Shown here one piece after another: positions 55,010-64,000 of a stretch of DNA of 64,000 bases (its first letter is position 1; every line of letters starts with the position of its first letter). The notes beneath the pieces were generated by a model. It was not told the DNA's origin and did not search any database. It worked only from the letters and a program-made list of their open reading frames with translations. The stretch comes from Dipodascopsis uninucleata var. uninucleata (lineage: Eukaryota; Ascomycota; Lipomycetes; Lipomycetales; Lipomycetaceae): the NCBI GenBank assembly GCA_030568195.1, contig JAJLTO010000011.1, forward strand, positions 372,001-436,000, given 5' to 3'. The translations under genes and the position numbers were made by a program.

Positions 55010-58000
55010 ATGAATACCGTTAATACCATAAACATTTCTAAAAGCGAGCAGATTGAATTAAAATGTGGTCCGAGAGTACTTCGTGAAGTATATCCAATAG
55101 TCATTCGCCTGGACTCCCTTCTGAGCAAAATATTACCAGTTTCTCTCAAGGTGCTAAAAGAAGACGATCCTGATGACTACAAGAGAATGATTACGACCAT
55201 ATTCGTCGGTACAGATACTGGAAACGTCTTATGTAATGCGCATGGGCAATTCAATGTAATTCAACCTGGTCCAACCAGGTATAAAATGAAAGAAGTTAGT
55301 TTATTGTTACTTCTGTTCTGCCTATGCAAAGACTAAGCTATAGCTCTTCATAGATAGTTGACCGTATCATACAAGGAAGCTTTGATGTGCGAGCTAAAGA
55401 GCGTAGAAATATTCTTTCACTCGGGTTTAAGGTACGACTGTGACCAGCGCTCAAGTTACAGCTAATAGATTGAAAAGCACTGCAAAGATTTATCTAACCG
55501 ACTAGTTTATAGGACACTGGTGAGGGAACTACCATCGGAAATAACGTTATACAAGAGCATTTTAGCAGTAACTATCATGAAACTTGTAAGACAAGATGGC
55601 AGATTCTATTGAACAGGTATATTACTCTTGCAATCTACTGCATCGCATTTGCAGCGCTTATTGACCATATTTTAGGATCGGAGACGAGATAATGTTCTAT
55701 ATACTGAAATACACTAGCTTCTTTCAGCTTCTACAAAACGGCTGTGTTAATCAAATTACTGGTACGTTGTCGCATACACAGAAGGAAATTGCTTTGAATG
55801 AAAGCACTGACTCTCTTTATAGGTATACCGATTCAGTGTGTCCGGCTAACTAAGGGTCATAATGAAGGGCAAATAGGCAACATTCTGTAAGCAAAATATA
55901 TAATATCTTAAAAATGATTTTATGATTTACTAATCTACGGTTAGACTCAATTCGATCACTCTCTCGTTACATGCCGCTATGTTTTACACAAGAAACACCA
56001 GATACAGAGCTGCTACACTGAGTCTGACAGACTTATGTAAGTTAGTATGACGAATATAACCATTTGATACATGACTAAATTTTCAAAGCTGGCCTTGCCA
56101 ATAATTGCTCCTCCTCAGATAGCGCTCATACGAAGATACTATTGAAGCATATTTTTAGAAAGGAATACGGTCAGCGTAACGTGTTTGAAACTCCTTCTGC
56201 AAAGCTTACAGCTGTTCGTATTGAGAGTATTGACGTCGAGCGACGACGAACACTGCCAAAGAGGTTAAAAGGGCAGCCATTTGCAGTCATACAGAGACTG
56301 CAAAACCGATACAGGAAGTTGAAAGCCAAGTATTTGCTAGATTATTATTGTCCTTTTGTTATCAAGCATCAATACATCTCTTCAACCGAAGGAGTACCTG
56401 AAGATGATCATCACTTGCTACAGTACTCAACCACTAGTCACGAAGTGATTGCTTTTGTCAGGGCCATATTGTTGAAACTAATTCCGCTGGAATTGTATGG
56501 ATCACAATATAACAGGCAACTGATACTTTCTCAGATCAATCGATTAGTTCGTTTGCGTATGCACGAATATATGACTTTGCATTGTGTTGTAGATCGTATC
56601 AGAACCTCAGACGTGAAGTGGGCTGGCAGCCGCAATGCTCAAGCCAAAACTCTTGGCGATTTTGAGAGATCGAAGATTCTAATATACCAGTTCATTTACT
56701 GGATCTATATGGCGCTCGTACCCGATATTGTGAGGTCATATTTTTATGTCACTAACGGTGGAAAATATCGTAATAGTCTACTCTACTTCAGGCATGATGT
56801 CTGGATCGAGATAACGAAGCCAGATTTAAAACTCGCTATTTCAACAATGTTTGAACCTATATCGACGGTAAAAGAACTTCTATATATGTATAATTAGTGG
56901 TATGGTCTATTCTAATACGTTGCAGGATCTCGCGAAGAAAGTTGCTGAAGCAGACAATAGAATCTTAGGATTTGGATCAGTTAGAGTTTTACCAAAGGAG
57001 TCAGGTATCAGACTTATAACGAGACTTAGTCGAGCATCCTGTAAAAATGTGTGTGAAGTTATTTTCTATCTTTAACGATTATAGCTAATTAATACTGTAT
57101 AAGGCAATTATGTGCAATTCTGCTATGCTCCGAAACAAATATGTGTCCACAATCAACAATCGCCTGCAACCGGTCCGCGTTGTATTGACATACGAGAGAG
57201 TAAGTTCGGCATACATGTAGTCCAGAAAGCACTATAATATTAATGTTAGCAAAGACTAGGAGTGATGTATTACTAGGATCGAGTATATTCACTAATACTG
57301 AAATGATTCCAAGGCTTGTTGAATACAAGAATCTTTTGATAGAAAGGCATCTTGACAGGTGAGTTAACATGGGATTTCATCTCTCACATCAATCTCACTT
57401 ACCCGCTATCAACATATAGATCAAAGCTTTATTTTGTTAAGGTCGACATACAATCTTGCTTCGATAGCATACCGCAAAAAGAGGTTTACAATACAGTCAA
57501 GAGGTTCATATCTCAGTCCGATTATCGGGTGCGCTATTATAATACAGTGTATTATGATGGTCAAGAACTACGCACTAGGTTTAGTCCTTATGCAACTTCA
57601 GGGTGTGATGACGTGTTGTCTGATTTCTCCAAGCTGTCGTACTCGTTATCGGGCCAAACAAGAGACTGCGCTTTTGTCGACCGTGTATTAGCTCGCTTTT
57701 GGAGTCGAGAAGAGCTGCTTAAATTACTTAGTGAGCATATTAGTGCTCATATTGTTCAAGTATGTTTTTAAATTGAGTTTACTCGTTGGAGAAGTGATTA
57801 CTTACGACGTAAAATCACCACAGATTGGGGATCAGTTCTACAGGCAGAAACGCGGAATCCCTCAAGGTTCTACCATATCTACTTTCTTGTGTAATTTATT
57901 GTATGCTCATCTTGAGCGGGAGAAGCTAGCATTTGCAACTGAAGCAGATACAAATCTCCTTTTAAGACTAACAGATGATTTTCTGTTTATCTCACCTAGT

Positions 58001-59021
58001 AAGATAACAGCAGCTAAGTTCCTGACCACAATGCTTGAAGGTAACCATGAATACTATGATCGGTTGTGCTCAGTCTCTGATAATTGATATAGGATATCCT
58101 GAATATGGAGCTACGATAAATCCAACAAAATCATTGACAAATTTCGAGTGTGACGTATCTGGAATAAGCATCCAGAGTATTGGCAATAGTCATGAGTTTC
58201 CATATTGTGGTTTCACAATTGATACAAGAACTTTAGAAATTCGAAAAGATCTGACGAGATTCTCAACGCGCGCCTCTAGAGACATTATTAATGTTGAATA
58301 CTGTCGCAGACCAAATCATGCTTTTGCTAAGAAGATGTCATCGTAAGTTATTGATAGCTATTGATACGGTTGAATTACTAATGGGTTTTCTCGTAACAGA
58401 CTAATGGCCTTTCTCTTTAATAAGTACTTGGCAGATTCGGACCTCAACTCGAAGCACACGATCTTGCAAAATTTGTATAGAACATTTGTAGACATCGGCA
58501 TCCGATTTGTTTTTTACGCAAAGTTTCTGCGACGTCACCGTGCTGTAACGCAGGACTGGCTTCAATGTAAGATATCCGTTAGATTTCCTGTATGATTTAA
58601 TAGCAAGTCAGTAATTGATTAATGCTATAATGTTCCAAAGCTTTCTAACGATTAAATATCTCTCCGATAATTATATAGATGTCATCATAAGAATCTTGTC
58701 AGTTGCTAACGAGAGACTACAGCTTTATACGGTAAATATTGACATCGAAGAGAGCAAAGCGTAAGTTCAAATTAAGTTTTCTTATTTGTACTTGTATCTG
58801 TTTTCACCAATTTTCAACTTCGCAGTAGCTAAGTAAACTAACAAAATAACAGGATAGGATACCGTGCATTGCTTATAGTACTGTCAAGAAAGCCAGCAGG
58901 ATATCAGAACCTTATTGTCTGGCTAAATCAAAGATGGTCTCGGATCGAAAGTAGATACCAAGCTCTAGCTCAATGCATCTCTAAAGATAATATGTCCGAG
59001 ATTATAGTAAAAAGCATGTAA
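55010..59021 (+). CDS. TERT: Telomerase reverse transcriptase (TERT)
   Basis: Catalytic subunit of telomerase. Sixteen exons joined in phase give 1001 residues. Exon ends: 55294, 55431, 55616, 55761, 55886, 56036, 56867, 57048, 57199, 57358, 57759, 58040, 58342, 58566, 58760, 59021; starts: 55010, 55354, 55513, 55676, 55823, 55945, 56119, 56926, 57104, 57255, 57420, 57824, 58093, 58400, 58679, 58853. Seen: TEN-region blocks ILSLGFK and RIGDEIMFYIL, the GQ block IPLELYGSQYNRQL, motif T FYVTNGG (445-451), YFRHDVW, motif 1 FGSVRVLPKESGIRLI, motif A FVKVDIQSCFD (D603), B' RGIPQGSTIS, motif C LRLTDDFLFIS (D758, D759), EYGATINP and motif E FPYCGF. All three catalytic aspartates are present. The eighth donor (GTAAAA) and two AAG acceptors are weaker but restore motifs such as LTYERTRSDVLLGSS. 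Confidence 0.93.
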
Positions 59022-59422
59022 TATGCGCTTAAAATAGTGAATAACTATAGTAGAGATGCCTAAGATGAGTAACGAAATTTCATTTTTTCTCTAGAGCAGT
59101 AAGTCATATTTCTAAATTTCTGCTGGCAGAGTGAACAAAGCACTACAAGAAAAATTACCAAGAGGTAGAAAAAAATAGAATACTAATAGTTTTGAAATCC
59201 ATACTAGTACAATATAAGACAATGAAACTAATACAATTATTTGCGCAGGAGATGTAAAAGAAACTGCACAAGTCAAAAATCAAAAGTAATTGAAATCATG
59301 AGAGGTAAAAACAATGAGATTAAAAATGAATGAATCAATACGCGGCTATATATTAATGAGTATAGCCGTTACGACAAATATTGTCATAGGAAACTTGTTA
59401 AATCAACAAAAGCTGATACAGC
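59022..59422. other. Intergenic, convergent 3' ends
   Basis: AT-rich spacer between the converging TERT and GT15 genes. No gene is seen. Confidence 0.5.
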
Positions 59423-61378
59423 TTAGAATTCAAATCCGTTTTTGATATAATTTCCATGCTCATCTTTTTCCAACCATTCACCACCAAGCCATAATCTTAT
59501 ACATGAATCATCAGGCTTACGCTGAGGTGATTCCATTGGAACGAGCTTATAAAAATTTTCATCGAGATTAGTAGGCTCACAAGAGCACTTATCATGCATA
59601 TTGGCAGGACACTGTTTGTTGATGTCATGTTGATAACCAATATCTCTAAAGAAGTGAGTTTCTTTCTTACTAAGAAACAAAACAATAGCCAGAGTATGTA
59701 ACGGAGCGTCACCAAAACGCTCGTAAAAGAAACCACCTTTGCGATCGATGTAATCAAAGTAAGTGTTATATGTTTTACTTCTGAAAAAATCCAAGCTTCC
59801 AATTTCGAAGTTACTGAAAAATTGACAGTTGTTATATTCACCATCGTTTTTATGATCTAAAATCCATGAAAGATCGGCTTCAGGGTGGATGAGCTCCGGA
59901 TAATCAGCCATGAATTCTTGAGTTTGCCGCCACATAGAAGGAAACGACCTCGCATCATCCAATATGTTCATGTTAAAACCATACTTCAAGTCATTTTCTT
60001 CCATAAATGCAAAGGGATCATAATCAATGTCACAAAAGAAATGGACATCAGGCTCTACACGCCAGTACCAGTCAAAATCATCTAGAATGGGATGCTTATA
60101 GAAAAAGCCAGAGTTCCAGCGACACATATGACGATATGAATTCATCCAACCTTTACCAACACCTATAGCACCCAAATACTCAAGTGATGTCATAAATCGT
60201 GACTCATCTATCCAAGACGGAAGAGACCAGTGAGCCTCAGGAACTCTAGCATAGTAAGTATCAGCATTAGTCAAATTCTTTGTGGTAGCTCTGAATGTCT
60301 CATCAAAGTCCTCATCGTTAAAAAAGATCCATGGATAGTTATATTTGTGATTAAATCGAAGTTCAAGCTGACGCATAGACTGCTCAATACCATCTAACTC
60401 AGAGTTACGTACAAGAGAGATCAGAGCGCCTTTTGGTTTTCTTCGTGCCCTTAAAACCTCCACAGGGACATCTGCGTCCGACTTTGGAACTAGCGGCTGG
60501 AAGGTTTTTTGATTGTGAGCAGAGAATATAGCATCGTTGAGAGCAGCGTACGAAGGAGCCTGGACCTTTGGCTTATTGTTGCGATTAACCATAACAACAA
60601 GAAAAAGAAGACCTATAAAAGTTACAATAGCATACTGAATAGTACGCGAGTAAAACCTTGGAGGTCGGTAGGAGGAAATAGAAATAAGTTTATCAAGGAC
60701 CATCTTGAGAGATCTCTGAAAGCTACTGGAATTTGCCATCGATGGTTTCTCTTTACTATCGTAGTGATCGTCGTATAAAGAATTAGAAGATGCTCGATGA
60801 CTAAGAGAAGGTGAGGGAGGTGAAGAGGTATATGATACGTTTGTATTGTACGCAGGAAGCGAAAGAACTGAAGACGTTCGCGAAGGTGGATACGAGGTTA
60901 GGCCAGGCGATGGCTGAGGACTTTCTACTGGGCCGGAAAGACGTGGAGGCAAAGAATCGTTGGCAAACAAAGAGATAGCTCTCCGCTTGGACTGTGCACG
61001 ATAAGTCGACTCTGACGTCGAATTGTTCAGAGCGGAGCTTGTACTTGATAGAACTAGCGGTGGTGGAGAAGGTGTTCGGGATCGATTCTGGTATCGCGAT
61101 GTCACAGGTGACGGAAGTCCAGATTCAAAGCCGTCAAGATAGGAAGGCGACGGCAAACTTAGCGTAGACGAAATATGGCGTACACCAAGTGCAATTGACC
61201 TAATATTTTCTCCCAACGAGGAGTTATTAGATGCACTGTCAGATGAAAAATCTAGCGCGACAAATTTAGAGCCGATCTGCTCTCCTGCTGTCGAAGACTC
61301 GTGGATATTACTCGACGACGACTCAGTCAACGCTTGCGCGCCGTCAGAAGATTCAGAAGGCTGGTTTGATTGTGACAA
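59423..61378 (-). CDS. Golgi alpha-1,2-mannosyltransferase, GT15 (Kre2/Mnt1/Ktr) with long N-terminal tail
   Basis: Type II Golgi enzyme that adds alpha-1,2-mannose to O- and N-linked glycans using GDP-mannose. A single frame gives 651 residues. The GT15 catalytic domain (about 310-640) shows KGALISLVRNSELDGIEQSM, YPWIFFNDEDFDETF, MCRWNSGFFY, the core WYWRVEPDVHFFCDIDYDPF (437-456), and SNFEIGSLDFFRS. One membrane anchor lies at about 248-264. Unusual: about 245 Ser/Pro-rich residues precede the anchor, whereas Kre2-type enzymes usually have a short cytosolic tail. An in-frame ATG at M214 would give a normal tail, but the upstream frame is open for 213 codons with coding-like composition, so I use the first ATG. 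The gene is divergent from the AlkB gene. Confidence 0.9.
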   Translation of the reverse strand: MSQSNQPSESSDGAQALTESSSSNIHESSTAGEQIGSKFVALDFSSDSASNNSSLGENIRSIALGVRHISSTLSLPSPSYLDGFESGLPSPVTSRYQNRSRTPSPPPLVLSSTSSALNNSTSESTYRAQSKRRAISLFANDSLPPRLSGPVESPQPSPGLTSYPPSRTSSVLSLPAYNTNVSYTSSPPSPSLSHRASSNSLYDDHYDSKEKPSMANSSSFQRSLKMVLDKLISISSYRPPRFYSRTIQYAIVTFIGLLFLVVMVNRNNKPKVQAPSYAALNDAIFSAHNQKTFQPLVPKSDADVPVEVLRARRKPKGALISLVRNSELDGIEQSMRQLELRFNHKYNYPWIFFNDEDFDETFRATTKNLTNADTYYARVPEAHWSLPSWIDESRFMTSLEYLGAIGVGKGWMNSYRHMCRWNSGFFYKHPILDDFDWYWRVEPDVHFFCDIDYDPFAFMEENDLKYGFNMNILDDARSFPSMWRQTQEFMADYPELIHPEADLSWILDHKNDGEYNNCQFFSNFEIGSLDFFRSKTYNTYFDYIDRKGGFFYERFGDAPLHTLAIVLFLSKKETHFFRDIGYQHDINKQCPANMHDKCSCEPTNLDENFYKLVPMESPQRKPDDSCIRLWLGGEWLEKDEHGNYIKNGFEF

Positions 61379-62175
61379 CGTGAACTTTGGGGAATCTATC
61401 GTGATAATATTCTCCTTTTTCCTATCTCTATTCTACCAATATATGTGCCTTTTGACTCCTAGGTACTTCCCTGTTTCTTCCCTTTCCTTCGTTGAAATCG
61501 AGTATTTCCCGACGACGAAGGCAAAAAACAAGCAAATACAGAATCCTAGACTTAATATATTACAATAAATATTCTTCAGCCTCTTATCGCAATTTAGAGA
61601 CTGAAATGTACTTCGTGAAGTTCTTAAAAGACTAAGAACCAACACAATGCTGTTTCTTCTGCTTGTGTTCTTCAACCTGTGGCTGCACACCGACTTGGTT
61701 CACCCAAAATAACGCCTTTAGCCTTGCGAACTATTAATATGTCGCTCACGCTAGTTTCTCACTAAGACTCAACGTCTTTATCTTTGATTTCTTCCAACTA
61801 AGAGAAGAATCTGCGTGAAATAGTCAACGCTAAGAGCCTGCTAGTAGTTATAAAAAGAAAACTTGCAAGATCCTGTGTTGGGCGAGACAACTTGCCGCAC
61901 TAGAGTTATGGCTGCACGCACTTTGCTGCGAGAACGTGCGGCGGTAAGCTTTTACCCTAAAACGGAACACTCTAAACGCAAACCCTATTAGCCATCCTCA
62001 CGTGCAACTGTAACACAGCGGTGTAAATTCGCATGCGGCTTAATAATGTAAGATAGGACATTCTCCATCGTAGACACGCCGGATCAGGAAGTAAACTAAG
62101 TACTATTAACGAAAGTGTACATGAGACAGGAACAGCATAGCAGACTAGGGAATAAAATCCGGGGAATCTATAGAC
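61379..62175. promoter_or_regulatory. Divergent promoter region, GT15/AlkB
   Basis: A 797-base spacer between divergent genes. The frames at 61380-61568 (+) and 61433-61690 (-) overlap each other and have no features. No known motif is recognised. Confidence 0.45.
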
Positions 62176-63824
62176 ATGTGCTCGGAGAAAGATGTGAAGC
62201 GAGAGGTCGCAAACAGCGATTGCGAGTGGAGCCGCGATGACAGCGACGCGCTGGATACAGACACTAAACTGGCGATTCTATGCTCTCTGCACCCTGAAAC
62301 TGCGCAGTCAATCCTGCTAGACCTTCTAGTAGAGAATAATGGATCAGTGGCGCGTGTCAGTAAACTGCTAACGAAAGATGAATTTTTTAATGGCAATAAT
62401 GCTGCTGCTACTGTTGAGAAAGGATTGTGGGGAAAAACACAGGGACTATTAACGGCTCAACAGGGATCGCCGTCAGGAGAGCTCTCTAGATCGAGAAATA
62501 GAACTGCAGAAGGCATATCTGATAGGCCATTCGTATCCGGACGTCATGGTGTACAAGTTTCTTTGACTAGATATATGAATAAAGATTCAAAGAAAAGAAA
62601 AAGAGCGTGGACCGACGAAGACGCGAAGAGCCTCGATGACCTAGAGCTCGGTAGATGCCAATTTGATACGGGAGATGATTCAAAGAAATCGAACGAAAGC
62701 TTTTTTGGGAAGCCAGCTGGAGATGCACTGATGGGCATCCGGAATAAAGTAATTCACTTATATACACCTCGAGAGATTCATACGCGCACGCCTTGTACTT
62801 TTCATCCATTTTTTCTGCCATCTACTGTGGCCGACCAAATACTTAGAGAGATGTTAGCCGACTCGCAGTCGTGGAAGGCTAATCAGTTTCGGCTATTTAA
62901 TCGCGAGGTAACATCATCCCATACTACTTGCTTCTACGTCAGTCCGAAGTATATGGATGAGTTCAAGGGCTTTTACTTTTACAATGGTTCTATTGTCGAA
63001 GACATCCGTCCCTTTAGCGATACTATGTTGCAGGTACAGAAGATTATTGAGGCTGTCGTCAATCGTGAAATAAACGAACGAGGATTCTTGCCTTTTCAAT
63101 ATAGAGGCTTTTGGGCTGCAGATGTAGCTTTCTGTAATCGCTACAACGGACCGTCTGAGGGAGTAGGCTATCATTCTGATAGACTGACAAACATTGGTCC
63201 AATGCCTGTGATTGCAACATTATCTCTTGGTGTTACCAGAGAGGTATGTACTTACTAATATGGAAATATTCATTGCCAGTACTGATTTTGTTTCAATAGT
63301 TTCGTTTACGTGAAATAACGCCTAATGCACAGACGCATTCACTACATCTTCCGCATAACAGTCTGCTCGTAATGCATCCTCCATGCCAAGAGAAATTTAA
63401 ACATACTATAATATCTGTCTCGAAGCTAGACACGCATCCTATTTCTGATGTTTCTCGAATCAGTGTTGTATTTCGAATGTATAGAGACTGCTATGCTCCT
63501 AAGAAGACTCCCAGGTGCAAATGTGGAGTAGGAATGATTTTACGCTGTGTATCAAGACGTCTAGAGTCAAAGGGTAGATATTTTTGGTCATGTTCTGCTG
63601 CGTATCAGCAAGAGAAAGGTTGTGATCGTTTCATATGGGCGGAAATGGACAGTGAAGGTGTTCCTCTTGAAAAAAACGCAAAAAATAAAACAGACGATAG
63701 AATGAACGCTTCTAGTAACTACAGTAAAGATAAGCTAAAAGATGATCTCAGTAATGATGACGATTATCTGGCACAGGTGTCAGGCTACGACGTTTTAGAA
63801 GAATCAAGTGACAGTAGATGGTAG
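62176..63824 (+). CDS. CUE-AlkB-GRF protein, probable DNA/RNA alkylation-repair dioxygenase
   Basis: Fe(II)/2-oxoglutarate dioxygenase of the AlkB family that should remove alkyl groups from nucleic-acid bases. Two exons (62176-63243, 63300-63824; 56-base intron) give 530 residues. Three domains are seen. A CUE/UBA-like helical domain at about 30-66 (LHPETAQSILLDLLVENNG) suggests ubiquitin binding. The AlkB core runs at about 190-420 with iron ligands H333 and D335 in GYHSDRL and H391 in KFKHTIISV, and 2-oxoglutarate arginines R409/R415 in RISVVFR. A GRF zinc finger at 429-470 has CKCG, FWSC and GCDRFIW and would bind single-stranded nucleic acid. The order CUE, AlkB, GRF occurs in other fungi. 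The intron lies between the HxD motif and the third ligand, so splicing is needed for activity. Confidence 0.92.
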
Positions 63825-64000
63825 TTTTTGTGATGTAAGGCGGCATTGATAAGTTTTGTTATGTACACCAAGTATTGTAGCATCGTAGCGGTTGACTAAA
63901 GATTTAGGGATTATGATATTATAATGATTTTAAAAACTTAATATGTTTACATCAGAATAGAATGCATACTTAATTTTGGCATTGACGAAGAAATACAGTA
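63825..64000. other. 3' flank at window edge
   Basis: AT-rich downstream flank of the AlkB gene. No further gene begins within the window. Confidence 0.5.

Noticed and set aside
1-64000. Mobile elements, virus-like elements, CRISPR arrays, rRNA genes
   Set aside because: No reverse transcriptase other than TERT, no transposase, integrase or capsid-like frame, no terminal repeats and no spaced repeat array were seen. The reverse transcriptase motifs at 57-58 kb belong to TERT, as shown by its T, GQ and E motifs.

Overview
The window is nuclear DNA of an ascomycete fungus. Genes are intron-rich: most introns are 50-125 bases with GTAWGT-type donors and CTAAC/CTAAT branch signals. Intergenic DNA is AT-rich, and the gene set is fungal (Zn2Cys6 regulator, Alg9, GT15 mannosyltransferase, Swp1-like OST subunit, fungal AlkB with CUE and GRF). 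Dynactin p62 and a CENP-P-like protein argue against fission yeast itself. HomolD/HomolE-like boxes at a ribosomal-protein promoter and a 16-exon telomerase gene would suit an early-diverging ascomycete (Taphrinomycotina-like), but this placement is inference. No virus-like element, LTR element, transposon or CRISPR array was recognised.

Layout. 0-8 kb: OST subunit Swp1/ribophorin II, an FBXO31-like F-box protein, a three-exon small membrane protein, a TPR protein and the PP2A methyltransferase Ppm1. 8-15 kb: an Ecm13-like acidic protein, a CmcJ/AsaB-type oxygenase, an Irc21-like cytochrome b5 protein and the U5 snRNP factor Aar2. 15-19 kb: divergent ribosomal protein genes uS9 and eL13 sharing one promoter, then a three-exon CENP-P-like kinetochore gene. 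20-25 kb: a serine-rich protein with two C-terminal membrane segments, about 3 kb with no firm gene, and an intron-bearing tRNA-Ser(UGA). 25-31 kb: two formamidase paralogues in inverted, head-to-head orientation. 31-38 kb: a Zn2Cys6 regulator and DNA topoisomerase III. 40-49 kb: a Mid2-like membrane protein, dynactin p62, a Yippee/Moh1 protein found only by joining three exons, and a Sym1/Mpv17 protein. 49-64 kb: Naf1, Alg9, telomerase reverse transcriptase, a GT15 mannosyltransferase with a very long cytosolic tail, and a CUE-AlkB-GRF repair protein.

Functional links. Swp1, Alg9 and the GT15 enzyme all serve the glycosylation pathway: lipid-linked oligosaccharide assembly, transfer to protein, and Golgi extension. 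uS9 and eL13 are probably co-regulated through tandem HomolD-like boxes. The formamidases release ammonium and formate from formamide. TERT, Top3 and the AlkB protein are genome-maintenance genes but are not arranged as a cluster. I found no convincing new multigene system. The items most worth checking are the inverted formamidase pair, a histone-fold-like reading frame near 23.5 kb, two competing acceptor sites at the end of TOP3, the 245-residue tail on the GT15 enzyme, and a GC-richer island near 9.6-9.9 kb that I cannot explain.
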